Positions 17,314-26,197 of a DNA stretch of 41,301 nt are shown in pieces (position 1 is the first letter of the stretch; the number at the start of each line of letters is the position of its first letter). A program made the translations under genes and the position numbers. The notes beneath the pieces were generated by a model. That model was not told where the DNA came from. It worked only from the letters and a program-made list of their open reading frames with translations, and did not search any database. Origin of the DNA: an uncultured Clostridia bacterium (GTDB lineage Bacteria > Bacillota > Clostridia > TANB77 > CAG-508); the NCBI GenBank assembly GCA_944390395.1, contig CALXPY010000011.1, positions 1 to 41,301 of the forward strand, in the 5' to 3' direction.

Positions 17314-19551
17314 ATGGTAAAATTAGAAAAAGTAGAAAAATATTTTAATCGTTATAAAAGTAATCAAATTCATGCTATTAATTCGACTACACTAAAATTT
17401 GAAAATACAGGTTTGGTAGCAATACTTGGAAATTCTGGATCTGGAAAAACGACATTGTTAAATGTGATAGGTGGATTAGACAAACCAGACAAAGGCAAAA
17501 TATATATTGGTGATAAGAAAATTACTAATATACGAAATTCAAAATTAGATAAAATACGAAACCTTAATGTCGGATATGTTTTTCAAAATTATTATTTACT
17601 CAATCATCTAACCGTTTTTGAAAATGTGTCTTTAGTCTTAAGAATGTTAGGAGTAAAGAAAAAAGAAGAAATTAATGAAAGAGTAAATAACGTACTAAAA
17701 ATGGTTGGGATGTATCCTTATAAAAATAGACTTTCAAGTATGCTTTCTGGAGGGCAAAAGCAGAGAGTAGCCATTGCAAGGGCTATTGTAAAAAATCCTA
17801 ATATTATTATTGCAGATGAACCAACAGGAAATTTGGACAGTAAAAATTCTATTGAAATAATGGAAATATTAAAAACTATATCAAAGAAAAAATTAGTAAT
17901 TTTAGTAACTCATGAGCAAAAACTTGCAGACATGTATGCTTCTCGTATTATTAAAATTGTTGATGGCAAGGTAGTATCTGACGAAAATAACAGCAATGCA
18001 CACGAAAATATATCTTATGAAAATAAAAATTATAATGAAGAAAGTATATTAAATAAAGATTTTAATAAACGAAATGCATCTTTGTATAATCCTATAAATA
18101 TGATAACAAGTGGGGTAAAAAGAATTTGCAATTATTCTATATTAAAGAAAATATTATTAATAGGTTTCCTTATTTCAGCAATGTCTATAGTATATTCAGT
18201 TAGTAGTATATTAGGAATTATAAACGTAAAGGACGAACAGTTTGTAACAACTAATAAAAACTATTTAAAACTTACAACTACTAGAAATAATGTAACAGAT
18301 TATTTAAAATATGAAAAACTTCCATTTATTAAGTACATGTTACCAGGTGATTCAAATCTTGATTTTACTATGCCATGTCCAGATTACTATCAAACTACAT
18401 CGGCTAAAATTACATTACATACATCTGTAGTGGATAGCAAAGAAATTACTAATTCAGACATAATAATGGGAGAAATGCCTAAGAAAAACACTGAAGTTGT
18501 TTTAGATAAAATGATAATAGATGATATTCTAGAAAAATCTACTACGAAAAACTTAGGAATTACAAATTACGAAGAATTAATAGGAAGAGAAATATTAGCA
18601 GGCGATGAATATCTAGTCGATTCAATGGAATCAAGAAATCAAACGACTTTGCCAGCTTTTAAAATTGTAGGAATTGTAGACAAAAAAAGTCCATCTATTT
18701 ATTTAGCAAAAGATAATTTTATAAATTTATTTTCTATATATAAAATAGATGAACAAGATTATTCAAGACCACCAGAAAGTACAATCAATTTGGTAGATTA
18801 TAAATTAGTCGAAGATGAAATAGAAATAGTAGAAGGAAGTTTACCTGTAAATGATTATGAAATTATAGTAAGTAATCAGTATAAAGATCAATTTGAATTA
18901 GATGAAACTATAGAACAAACTGTAAATGGAAAAGAATTAAAAGTAGTAGGATACTATGAAAGTAGTACTGAAAAGGATGAAAACTATTCTAATGAAAATA
19001 CAATAAAATATCAATATATAGAAGAAAGAAATAACATAGCGATTTATCCAGAAAATTCAGAAGAAGCAATGAAATATTTTTCTGATAAGGATATAAAGAT
19101 AGAAAGTGTATATGAAAAAGATAGAAATGAATATATAGCAAAAATGAAACCACAAATAATTGCGACTATTGCTGTTTCAGGGGTTATATTATTAATATCA
19201 TTACTTGAAATTTTCTTATTGATACGTTCATCATTCTTATCAAGAAAAAAAGAAGTAGGAATTTTAAGAGCAATTGGAGTAAAGAAAACTGATATATATA
19301 AAATGTTTTTGGGTGAAATTTTATCAATTAGTATATTTATTTCACTACCAGGAATCCTTATTATGTCATTTATAGTAAATAAACTAGCAGCTACAAGTTT
19401 TTTCTTAGACAAGTTAGTAATGAATAGTTTGGTAATAATTATAAGTATAGTTATAGTATTTGTATTTAATATTTTAATTGGATTATTACCAGTACATCAT
19501 ACATTAAGAAAAAGACCAGCACAAATCTTAACAGAAAATTCTGTTGATTAA
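17314..19551 (+). CDS. Fused ABC transporter ATPase-permease (FtsX/MacB type), second subunit
   Basis: A 745-residue paralogue of the preceding gene, starting 5 bases after its stop with SD GAGGAGGTG. ATPase motifs: Walker A GNSGSGKTT, the intact NVIGGLDKPDKG segment, Q-loop FQNYYLL, signature LSGGQKQRVAIARA, Walker B IIADEPTGNLDS, H-loop VTHE. A linker with many Asn and Lys leads to a membrane segment at about 285-310, a large extracellular domain (about 310-610) and three C-terminal membrane segments with the FtsX-typical KKEVGILRAIGVKKTDI. The two fusions probably form a heterodimer. MacB/BceAB-like systems export or sense peptides and antibiotics, but no sensor kinase or substrate gene is here, so the role stays open. 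Confidence 0.9.
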   Translation: MVKLEKVEKYFNRYKSNQIHAINSTTLKFENTGLVAILGNSGSGKTTLLNVIGGLDKPDKGKIYIGDKKITNIRNSKLDKIRNLNVGYVFQNYYLLNHLTVFENVSLVLRMLGVKKKEEINERVNNVLKMVGMYPYKNRLSSMLSGGQKQRVAIARAIVKNPNIIIADEPTGNLDSKNSIEIMEILKTISKKKLVILVTHEQKLADMYASRIIKIVDGKVVSDENNSNAHENISYENKNYNEESILNKDFNKRNASLYNPINMITSGVKRICNYSILKKILLIGFLISAMSIVYSVSSILGIINVKDEQFVTTNKNYLKLTTTRNNVTDYLKYEKLPFIKYMLPGDSNLDFTMPCPDYYQTTSAKITLHTSVVDSKEITNSDIIMGEMPKKNTEVVLDKMIIDDILEKSTTKNLGITNYEELIGREILAGDEYLVDSMESRNQTTLPAFKIVGIVDKKSPSIYLAKDNFINLFSIYKIDEQDYSRPPESTINLVDYKLVEDEIEIVEGSLPVNDYEIIVSNQYKDQFELDETIEQTVNGKELKVVGYYESSTEKDENYSNENTIKYQYIEERNNIAIYPENSEEAMKYFSDKDIKIESVYEKDRNEYIAKMKPQIIATIAVSGVILLISLLEIFLLIRSSFLSRKKEVGILRAIGVKKTDIYKMFLGEILSISIFISLPGILIMSFIVNKLAATSFFLDKLVMNSLVIIISIVIVFVFNILIGLLPVHHTLRKRPAQILTENSVD

Positions 19552-19564
19552 AGAAAAAACACAC

Positions 19565-19621
19565 AAATAACCGAAAATAAAGTCGATAAATAACCGAAAA
19601 ATATTTCTGCAAATAGCCGAA
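19565..19621 (+). repeat. Three direct repeats with 23-bp period upstream of the DUF4143 ATPase promoter
   Basis: AAATAACCGAAAA occurs at 19565 and 19588, and AAATAGCCGAA at 19611, so starts are exactly 23 bp apart (about two helical turns). The last copy ends 5 bp before the -35 element. This is the geometry of a regulator binding array on one face of the helix. It is not CRISPR-like: too few copies and no constant spacer unit. Confidence 0.7.
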
Positions 19622-19626
19622 TGCTA

Positions 19627-19655
19627 TTGCGCTAATTTAAATGCAATGATATAAT
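19627..19655 (+). promoter_or_regulatory. Promoter of the DUF4143 ATPase gene
   Basis: A -35 TTGCGC (19627-19632), 17-bp spacer ending in TGA, and perfect -10 TATAAT (19650-19655). The weak -35 next to the repeat array suggests activator dependence. Confidence 0.6.
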
Positions 19656-19678
19656 AAAGTAAAGGAGGAGAGTTTGTT

Positions 19679-20953
19679 ATGGAAAACTACAGAAGTAGAA
19701 TTGTTGATGAAATTCTACAAAAAAAATTAAAAGGCAAGGGAGCAGTTTTAATTCAAGGGCCAAAGTGGTGTGGAAAAACAACAACAGCTGAACAAATTGC
19801 TAAAAGTATATTATATATGGCAAAACCAGATGAAAAAGAACAAAATTTAACAATAGCTGAAATTAATCCAAGTTTACTTTTGAAAGGAGAAGTGCCAAGA
19901 CTAATTGACGAATGGCAAATTGCACCAAAGCTATGGGATGCAATAAGATATGAAATAGATCATAGAAATGCAGAAGGACAATATATTTTAACAGGCTCTT
20001 CTGTTCCTGCCAAGATGGATGAAGTAACTCATAGTGGAACAGGAAGATTTGCATGGTTATTAATGAGACCGATGAGTTTATATGAGTCAGGTGAATCAAC
20101 AGGTCAGGTTAGTTTAAAGGATTTATTTGAAGGAGCAAAAAAAGTAGAAGGAATAAATAACTTAGATATAGAGAAAATTGCATATTTAGTATGTAGAGGA
20201 GGATGGCCAAGGTCAATTTTCATGGAGGAGGAAATAGCACTTGAACAGGCATTCGATTACTATGATGCGGTTGTAAATAGGGATATTTCTGAAGCTGATG
20301 GAATTTCGAGAAATCCTGAAAGAGCTAAAAATCTTATGAGATCTTATGCAAGGAATATGGGAACTCAAGCATCAAATGAAACATTAAAAAATGATATGAT
20401 TGTTAATGATTCTACTTCTTTAGATACAGATACAGTATTATCATATATAAATGCATTAAAAAGAATATTTGTAGTAGAAGAATCACCAGCATGGAACCCT
20501 AATTTGAGAAGCAGGACGGCGATAAGAACTTCTGATACGAGGTATTTTATTGATCCATCAATTGCTGTTGCTTCATTAGGAATCGGACCAAAAGACTTAA
20601 TGAAAGATTTTAATACATTTGGATTATTGTTTGAAACATTATGTATAAGGGATTTAAGAGTGTATGCAGAAAGCATAAAAGGAAAAGTTTACCATTATAG
20701 AGATGCCAATAATTTAGAATGTGATGCTGTTATTCATTTAAGAAATGGAGAGTATGGATTAATAGAAATAAAATTAGGAGGAGATACGCTGATAAATGAA
20801 GGCGTAGAGAATTTAAAAAAATTAGAATCACGTATTGACATAGCCAAAATGAACAAACCAAAATTTTTACTTGTGCTTACTGCAACTGGTAAATATGCAT
20901 ATCAAAGAGAGGATGGAGTATATGTAGTTCCTATTGGATGTTTGAAGAATTAG
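19679..20953 (+). CDS. ATP-binding protein of the AAA_14/DUF4143 family
   Basis: A 424-residue protein. The N-terminal P-loop domain has Walker A QGPKWCGKTTTAEQ (about 27-40), Walker B-like PRLIDEWQ and ILTGSS sensor. The C-terminal DUF4143 domain has a PD-(D/E)XK-nuclease-like core (YHYRDANNLECDAVIHLRNGEYGLIEIKLGG). This large bacterial and archaeal family has no settled function and is often horizontally spread. ATG 19679 with SD AAAGGAGGAG. It is a single-gene unit with its own promoter and repeat array, between the ABC genes and thyA. Confidence 0.88.
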   Translation: MENYRSRIVDEILQKKLKGKGAVLIQGPKWCGKTTTAEQIAKSILYMAKPDEKEQNLTIAEINPSLLLKGEVPRLIDEWQIAPKLWDAIRYEIDHRNAEGQYILTGSSVPAKMDEVTHSGTGRFAWLLMRPMSLYESGESTGQVSLKDLFEGAKKVEGINNLDIEKIAYLVCRGGWPRSIFMEEEIALEQAFDYYDAVVNRDISEADGISRNPERAKNLMRSYARNMGTQASNETLKNDMIVNDSTSLDTDTVLSYINALKRIFVVEESPAWNPNLRSRTAIRTSDTRYFIDPSIAVASLGIGPKDLMKDFNTFGLLFETLCIRDLRVYAESIKGKVYHYRDANNLECDAVIHLRNGEYGLIEIKLGGDTLINEGVENLKKLESRIDIAKMNKPKFLLVLTATGKYAYQREDGVYVVPIGCLKN

Positions 20954-20983
20954 AATTTCTCTAGCAATAAAATAAAAAACGTA

Positions 20984-21012
20984 TTTACAACTTACCCATA
21001 TATTGATATAAT
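20984..21012 (+). promoter_or_regulatory. Promoter of thyA-folA
   Basis: A -35 TTTACA (20984-20989), 17-bp spacer ending in TGA, and -10 TATAAT (21007-21012), 35 bases before thyA. Confidence 0.65.
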
Positions 21013-21047
21013 TCATTCGAGATTATAAGGTTTGGAGGTAATAAAAT

Positions 21048-21905
21048 ATGACTGAAGCAGACAAACATTTTATAGATACATGTACTAAAATTATAAAAGA
21101 AGGGTATTCATCAAAAGGAACCAATGTTAGAACAAGATGGGAAGACGGAGAAGAGGCTAATTATATTTCAATAGTTGGAGTAAGCAATGTATATAATGTA
21201 GGAAAAGAATTTCCAATGATTACATTAAGAAATAATAGTAAAACAATATATAGAGCAATAGATGAAATATTATGGATATGGCAAAAAAAATCTAATAATG
21301 TAAAAGATCTAAATTCACATATTTGGGATCAATGGGTAGATGAAAATGGAACAATAGGAAAAGCTTATGGATATCAATTAGGAAAAAAATATGAGTTTAA
21401 AACTAAAGAAGGAATAAAGCAAATGGATCAAGTTGATTATGTATTGTATTTATTAAAAAATGATCCAGCTAGCCGTAGAATAATGACTAATATTTTTAAT
21501 CATGAAGAATTAAAGGATATGAGATTAGAACCATGTGCTTATGGAACACAATGGCTTGTAAAAGAAAATAAATTACATTTAATTTTAAATCAACGTTCAC
21601 AAGATATGCTAGCAGCAAATGGATGGAATACAATGCAATATGCAGCCTTATTATGTATGTTCGCACAAGTTAGTGGATTAGAAGTAGGAACACTTACACA
21701 TAATATTGGAGACTGCCATATATATGATAGACATATACCAATTATAGAGCAATTAATAAAAGCAAAGTCAGTAGATGTTACTCCAAAATTAGTTATAAAA
21801 AACCCAACTAAGAATTTTTATGAATTTAAAGTTGAAGATTTTGAAATTCAAAACTATGATTATAATAAAGAAGTACAAATAGGTAAAATTCCTGTTGCCA
21901 TTTAG
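21048..21905 (+). CDS. thyA: Thymidylate synthase, Bacillus/phage phi3T type
   Basis: A 285-residue enzyme making dTMP from dUMP with methylene-tetrahydrofolate. The catalytic Cys163 is in LEPCAYGTQW, in place of the common PPCH form. Phosphate-binding NQRSQDMLAANGWN, the HNIGDCHIYDRH substrate motif and the IWDQWVDENGTIGKAYGYQLGKK segment match my memory of the B. subtilis ThyA/phi3T group rather than the E. coli type. ATG 21048 with SD TTGGAGG. folA follows after 13 bases, the functional partner that regenerates tetrahydrofolate. Confidence 0.95.
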   Translation: MTEADKHFIDTCTKIIKEGYSSKGTNVRTRWEDGEEANYISIVGVSNVYNVGKEFPMITLRNNSKTIYRAIDEILWIWQKKSNNVKDLNSHIWDQWVDENGTIGKAYGYQLGKKYEFKTKEGIKQMDQVDYVLYLLKNDPASRRIMTNIFNHEELKDMRLEPCAYGTQWLVKENKLHLILNQRSQDMLAANGWNTMQYAALLCMFAQVSGLEVGTLTHNIGDCHIYDRHIPIIEQLIKAKSVDVTPKLVIKNPTKNFYEFKVEDFEIQNYDYNKEVQIGKIPVAI

Positions 21906-21918
21906 AGGAGGAAATTAA

Positions 21919-22413
21919 ATGTTAAGTATAATAGTTGCTATAGCAAATAATAATGTAATAGGAAAAGATAATAAATTAATATGGCATTTACCTGAAGATC
22001 TAAAAAGATTTAAAAATATTACAACTGGACATACTATAATTATGGGAAGAAAAACTTTCGAATCATTAGGGAGAGTATTACCAAATAGAAAACATGTAAT
22101 ATTATGTAATGATATGGAATTAAATATAGATAATGAGAACGTAATAGTTTTAGAAGATATTAGTTTATTAAAAGAATATATTGATTCAGAAGAAGAAAAT
22201 TTTGTAATAGGTGGTGCTACAATATATAAACTTTTAATGCCTTATGCACAAAAAATGTATATTACAAAAATAGACAAAGATTTTGTTGGAGATGTATATT
22301 TTCCAAAAATAAATGAAGAAGAATGGAAGATTATACAAGAAGAGGAAGGAATAAAAAACGAAACAAATCCTTATGATTATAAATATATTACGTATTTAAG
22401 AAATAAAAGCTGA
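21919..22413 (+). CDS. folA: Dihydrofolate reductase
   Basis: A 164-residue NADPH-dependent enzyme that reduces the dihydrofolate produced by ThyA. The N-terminus SIIVAIANNNVIGKDNKLIWHLPEDLKRF includes the Met20-loop region and the acidic active-site residue in PEDL. IIMGRKTFESLG and FVIGGATIYKLLMPYAQKMYITKI are typical. SD AGGAGG. Its TGA stop lies inside the terminator stem. Confidence 0.96.
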   Translation: MLSIIVAIANNNVIGKDNKLIWHLPEDLKRFKNITTGHTIIMGRKTFESLGRVLPNRKHVILCNDMELNIDNENVIVLEDISLLKEYIDSEEENFVIGGATIYKLLMPYAQKMYITKIDKDFVGDVYFPKINEEEWKIIQEEEGIKNETNPYDYKYITYLRNKS

Positions 22414-22430
22414 TTATTTTATCAGCTTTT
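22405..22430 (+). terminator. Terminator after folA
   Basis: AAAAGCTGAT (22405-22414) pairs over 10 bp with ATCAGCTTTT (22421-22430) around a 6-nt loop; the T run ends the stem. Confidence 0.75.
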
Positions 22431-22514
22431 AAAATTTTAAAAAAAATTTTAAACTTTTTGCATAGAAAAACAATCTAATAAAGTATAAGGCAAAAAGAAA
22501 TGAGGTAATAAAAC

Positions 22515-23423
22515 ATGCAAACAAGAGAGAAAAAAATCAACAAAAATAAATTATTTATTATGGTACTAATTATTACTGGTATTAGTTTAGCAATATTATT
22601 TATATTTATTCAAAATAAATTTGCCAGTAAAGCTGTAGCGGCTAAAGATAGTAATATGGAAGATTATGCAAATAATGTGAATACTGAAAATAATGTAATT
22701 GATAAAAAAATAATTCAAGAAATGAATGTGGAAATAGGATTTAATGATATAACTAAACCAGAAGAAAATGAAATTTATATTCCTCAAGAAGTAGAAGATA
22801 ACAATATAAATACAGATGAAAAATTAGAAAATATAATACAAAACGGTAGTAAAAAGAATAGAAAATTTAATGAAAAGGTGGCTTTTATCGGTGATTCTAG
22901 AACACAAGGACTTTTAATGTATACAGGTCTAAATGATGTAATTGATTATAGTTATATTGGACTTATGGTAGATACAGCAATAAGTAAAGAGTTTGTAAAA
23001 GGGAAAAATGGAGAAAAAATTACAATATTAGAGGATATGCAAAAAAGAGATCTAGATACTGTATATATTATGTTAGGAGTAAATGAATTAGGGTGGTCGT
23101 ATAGTGAAGTTTTTGTAAGTAAGTATAAAGAATTAATACAAAAAATAAAAAGTGTACAACCGGATTGTGAAATTATTCTTCAATCTATTATACCAATAAC
23201 AAAATCTAGATCTGATTCAGACAATATATTTAATAATAAAAATATAAATAAATATAATAAGCTTATACAACAAATAGCAATAGATGAAAATGTTACATTT
23301 TTAAATGTTGGTGCCGCATTAGCAGATAAAAATGGAAACTTACCAGAGGAGGCAAGTTCAGATGGAATCCACGTAGATGTTGATTATTGCGAAAAATGGT
23401 TGGACTATTTAAAAAATAATTAA
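22515..23423 (+). CDS. Membrane-anchored SGNH/GDSL hydrolase
   Basis: A 302-residue protein with one N-terminal membrane anchor (about 13-34), a charged spacer to about 118, and an outward-facing SGNH domain. The nucleophile is Ser128 in VAFIGDSRTQG. The Asn block is GVNELGW (GxNx), and Asp and His are in SDGIHVD near the C-terminus. Such enzymes deacetylate or acetylate wall polysaccharide or peptidoglycan, but the substrate cannot be read here. It is first in an operon with DUF4358, ECF sigma and RsiV genes. In B. subtilis, sigV-rsiV is followed by an O-acetyltransferase gene, so a wall-modification link is plausible. Confidence 0.85.
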   Translation: MQTREKKINKNKLFIMVLIITGISLAILFIFIQNKFASKAVAAKDSNMEDYANNVNTENNVIDKKIIQEMNVEIGFNDITKPEENEIYIPQEVEDNNINTDEKLENIIQNGSKKNRKFNEKVAFIGDSRTQGLLMYTGLNDVIDYSYIGLMVDTAISKEFVKGKNGEKITILEDMQKRDLDTVYIMLGVNELGWSYSEVFVSKYKELIQKIKSVQPDCEIILQSIIPITKSRSDSDNIFNNKNINKYNKLIQQIAIDENVTFLNVGAALADKNGNLPEEASSDGIHVDVDYCEKWLDYLKNN

Positions 23424-23464
23424 TTTAAAATGTTTTGTAATTGGAAAGGATGGAATAAGGAACT

Positions 23465-23950
23465 ATGAAAAAAGGAATTATAATAGCATTAGTATGTTTA
23501 GTTATAGTAGGTATAATAATAGGAATAGTATTTTATATTAATAGTCAAAAGAATATAGAGATTGATGTAGAAGAATTAGCAGTAAAAATAAAATATCAAA
23601 TAAGCTTTAAAGACAATTTAGAAATGATTGATAGAGAAACTGTTGTAAAAAACTATAGTTTTGATGATGCAAAAATAAAAGATGTAGCTTGCTATATTGG
23701 AACAGGAGCAACAGCAGAAGAAATTCTTGTTTTGCAAGTAAATGATAGAAGTGATATTAACGAAGTAAAAGATTTAATAGTAAAAAGAATAGATGAAAGA
23801 AAAGAAGCATTCGCAGATTATCTTCCGGACGAAGTATATAAATTAGAAAATTATACTTTGTTAGAAAAAGGAGACTATCTAATTTTATGTATTGCAAATG
23901 ATTCAGAAGGAATTAATGATATAGTGAATGACTATCTAAAAAATAAATAA
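23465..23950 (+). CDS. DUF4358 family membrane-anchored protein
   Basis: A 161-residue protein with an N-terminal anchor (residues 4-26, GIIIALVCLVIVGIIIGIVF) and a small extracytoplasmic alpha/beta domain. The pattern DVACYIGTGATAEEILVLQV followed by ERKEAFADYLPDEVYKLEN and YLILCIANDS is what I recall of DUF4358, a family of unknown function common in Clostridia. It lies between the SGNH hydrolase and the sigma factor, 41 and 16 bases away, probably in the same transcript. Confidence 0.75.
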   Translation: MKKGIIIALVCLVIVGIIIGIVFYINSQKNIEIDVEELAVKIKYQISFKDNLEMIDRETVVKNYSFDDAKIKDVACYIGTGATAEEILVLQVNDRSDINEVKDLIVKRIDERKEAFADYLPDEVYKLENYTLLEKGDYLILCIANDSEGINDIVNDYLKNK

Positions 23951-23966
23951 CAAGGAGTTACAAAAG

Positions 23967-24458
23967 TTGCAAGATGTAAGATGTGTTTTAATAGAATATA
24001 TAAAAGAAAATCAAGAAAAAATGTATAAAACAGCTTTTACTTATGTACATGATAGAGATGAGGCTTTGGATATTGTACAAGAATCAATAGCAAAAGCTTT
24101 ACAAAATATAAATAAGTTAAAGTATGAAGAATATGTAAAAACATGGTTTTATAGGATATTAATAAACGAAAGCCTACAGCATATAAAGAAAAATAAAAGA
24201 AATAATTTATATGAAATAGAAAACTTAGAAAATGAAATAGCTGATTATTCAGAAATACCTATAGAAAATATAGAAATATATAAATGCATTAATAGATTAA
24301 ATGAAAAAATTAGAACTGTTATTATTCTAAGATTTTTTGAAGATATGAAAATTGAAGAAATTGCATACTCAACAAGAACAAATGAAAATACTGTAAAATC
24401 AAGATTATATAAAGGGATACAAGAGCTAAAGAAAATGATAGAAGGAGGTAAAAATTAA
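23967..24458 (+). CDS. ECF RNA polymerase sigma factor (SigV-like)
   Basis: A 163-residue group IV sigma factor. Region 2 spans about 15-80 (AFTYVHDRDEALDIVQESIAKAL, then WFYRILINE). Region 4 is a helix-turn-helix at about 110-158 (RFFEDMKIEEIAYSTRTNENTVKSRLYKGIQELKK). The start is TTG 23967 with SD AAGGAG (23952-23957). The partner anti-sigma gene begins one base after its stop. It probably directs genes for the wall-stress response; its promoter targets were not identified in the window. Confidence 0.92.
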   Translation: MQDVRCVLIEYIKENQEKMYKTAFTYVHDRDEALDIVQESIAKALQNINKLKYEEYVKTWFYRILINESLQHIKKNKRNNLYEIENLENEIADYSEIPIENIEIYKCINRLNEKIRTVIILRFFEDMKIEEIAYSTRTNENTVKSRLYKGIQELKKMIEGGKN

Positions 24459-24459
24459 A

Positions 24460-25311
24460 GTGGAAGAGTTAAAAAAAGCCAAAATGGTCTATGACTCCAT
24501 TAATGTTCCAAATGAATTAAATTATGTTGTTCATAGGTCTATTGCTAAACAAAAGAAAAATAAAAATAGAATTTTTTATTATTTTAAGATATTAGCTACC
24601 ACAACAGTTGCTTCATTTGTATTATTTGTAGTAACAGTTAATTCTAATAGTACTTTTGCTTCTAGTATTTCAGAGGTGCCAATAATAGGAGATATTGCTA
24701 GAATATTTACAATTAAAGAATATCAAGAAGAAGATGAACTAAAATTAGTAAATGTAAAGATGCCAGCATTAGAAAATACAGGAAATACAGAATTAGAAAA
24801 TAGAATTAATTATGAAATTCTTACAAAGATAAATGAAAAAATAGAAGAAGCGGAGAAAAGAGCAGAAGAATATAGAGATGCAGTAATTCAAACTGGTGGA
24901 TCTTTAGAAGATTTTCATCCAATTAATATAGAGGTTAATTATGAAGTAAAATATTCTACAAATGAAATAGTTTCATTTGTTATAAATAAGTTTGAAACTT
25001 TAGCTTCTGCATATAATGAGCAAGATTTTTATAATATTGATATAACAAATGGAAAAGAATTAAATTTAAGAGATGTTTTAGGACCAGATTATAAACAGAT
25101 TGTAGATAGTTCAATAAAGAAACAAATAGAAGAAAGAGAAAAAAATTCTGATAATACTTATTTTGACGTATCAGATGGAGGTTTTGATGGAATAGAAGAT
25201 GAATATCAAAATTTCTATATAAATGAAAGTGGAAATGTAGTAATAGTATTTCAAAAATATGAAATAGCACCAGGATATATGGGAATACAAGAGTTTGAAA
25301 TTCAACAATAA
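24460..25311 (+). CDS. RsiV-like transmembrane anti-sigma factor (DUF3298)
   Basis: A 283-residue protein, almost the length of B. subtilis RsiV. A short cytoplasmic N-terminus (1-40) would hold the sigma factor. One membrane segment at about 40-62 leads to an extracytoplasmic domain whose second half (about 175-283, VSFVINKFETLASAYNEQDFYNIDITNGKELNLRDVLG) looks like DUF3298. RsiV in Bacillus and Clostridioides binds lysozyme and is then cut by signal peptidase and RasP, freeing SigV. A same-type sensor is likely here, ligand not proven. The start is GTG 24460, SD GGAGG. Confidence 0.85.
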   Translation: MEELKKAKMVYDSINVPNELNYVVHRSIAKQKKNKNRIFYYFKILATTTVASFVLFVVTVNSNSTFASSISEVPIIGDIARIFTIKEYQEEDELKLVNVKMPALENTGNTELENRINYEILTKINEKIEEAEKRAEEYRDAVIQTGGSLEDFHPINIEVNYEVKYSTNEIVSFVINKFETLASAYNEQDFYNIDITNGKELNLRDVLGPDYKQIVDSSIKKQIEEREKNSDNTYFDVSDGGFDGIEDEYQNFYINESGNVVIVFQKYEIAPGYMGIQEFEIQQ

Positions 25312-25346
25312 AATTAATATAAAAACAAAATTCTCAACATCAGAGT

Positions 25347-25391
25347 AAAAATAAAGAGTAATACTTTTTAAAAGTATAGCTCTTTATTTTT
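25347..25391 (+). terminator. Strong terminator after the sigma/anti-sigma operon
   Basis: AAAAATAAAGAG (25347-25358) pairs over 12 bp with CTCTTTATTTTT (25380-25391), and an inner 8-bp stem (ATACTTTT with AAAAGTAT) lies within. The T run is at the 3' arm. The A run at the 5' arm makes it usable on the other strand as well. Confidence 0.85.
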
Positions 25392-25410
25392 GCGTTTAAT
25401 TGTATAAAAT

Positions 25411-25440
25411 GTGAAATTTTGCCAATAATAATGTTATACA
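25411..25440 (+). promoter_or_regulatory. Possible promoter of the wall polymer cluster
   Basis: A -35 GTGAAA (25411-25416), 18-bp spacer and -10 TATACA (25435-25440) preceded by TGT (extended -10), 22 bases before tagA. Weak match. Confidence 0.4.
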
Positions 25441-25461
25441 AATAAATAAAGGAGAATACTT

Positions 25462-26178
25462 GTGGAAAAGACTTTTTTATTAAATGTTCCAATAAGTATA
25501 ACAAATTATGATGAGGTTTTAAAAGAAATAAAAGAAAGTATAATTAACAATACAAAATTTAGCATAGTTTCCATAAATTTGAATAAAATTATATTATCAA
25601 ATGAGGACAAAACTATGAAAGAAACAATTAAATCATTTGATTGTTTTATACCGGATGGGGTATCTATAGTAAAAAACAATGAAAAAATAAAAGAGAGAAT
25701 TACTGGAATAGATTTATTTGAAAAAATATGTGAAAATCATAGAAATATAAAAGCAAAAATTTTTTTATATGGTGCTAGTAATGAAAGTGTAAATAATACC
25801 AAAAATATACTTGAGAATAAATATAAAGATATAAACATTGTGGGAGTAGAAAATGGATATATAAAAGATAATGAAGAATTAATAAATAAAATTAATTGCT
25901 TAAAACCAAATATTGTAATAGTAGCATTGGGGTCTCCAAAGCAAGAAAAATGGATATATTTAAATAAAAATAAAATAAATGCTAACGTATTTATGGGAGT
26001 AGGAGGCGCTTTTGATGTTATTGGAGGCAAAGTTAGGAGAGCACCAGTGATAATAAGAAAAATTGGATTAGAGTGGTTATATAGGATTATTAGAGAACCA
26101 AAACGTATGAAACAGTTACCATTGCAAATTAAGTACTGGTATATTTTAAAAAAGAAAAAAGATGTAAAACATCTTTAG
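25462..26178 (+). CDS. tagA: N-acetylglucosaminyldiphosphoundecaprenol N-acetylmannosaminyltransferase (TagA/WecG, GT26)
   Basis: A 238-residue GT26 enzyme at the inner membrane surface. Family members add ManNAc, or ManNAcA in the WecG branch, to GlcNAc-PP-undecaprenol, the first committed step of wall teichoic acid or related polymers. Motifs: PDGVSIV with Asp65, ITGIDLFEKICE, FLYGASNESV, GSPKQEKWIYLNK, FMGVGGAFDVIGGKVRRAP and IGLEWLYRIIREPKRMKQLP. GTG start 25462 with SD AAAGGAG. The neighbouring UDP-ManNAc dehydrogenase and epimerase genes supply either possible donor, so ManNAc versus ManNAcA transfer cannot be decided. Confidence 0.92.
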   Translation: MEKTFLLNVPISITNYDEVLKEIKESIINNTKFSIVSINLNKIILSNEDKTMKETIKSFDCFIPDGVSIVKNNEKIKERITGIDLFEKICENHRNIKAKIFLYGASNESVNNTKNILENKYKDINIVGVENGYIKDNEELINKINCLKPNIVIVALGSPKQEKWIYLNKNKINANVFMGVGGAFDVIGGKVRRAPVIIRKIGLEWLYRIIREPKRMKQLPLQIKYWYILKKKKDVKHL

Positions 26179-26197
26179 AAAGGAAGGATATAAAATT

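Noticed and set aside
19565..19621. CRISPR array
   Set aside because: Only three 11-13 bp repeats with a 23-bp period, no uniform repeat-spacer pattern and no cas genes.
26158..26176. Terminator at the end of tagA
   Set aside because: A 7-bp stem (AAAGATG/CATCTTT) is present but lacks a T run; the downstream gene starts 20 bases later with no promoter, so read-through is expected.
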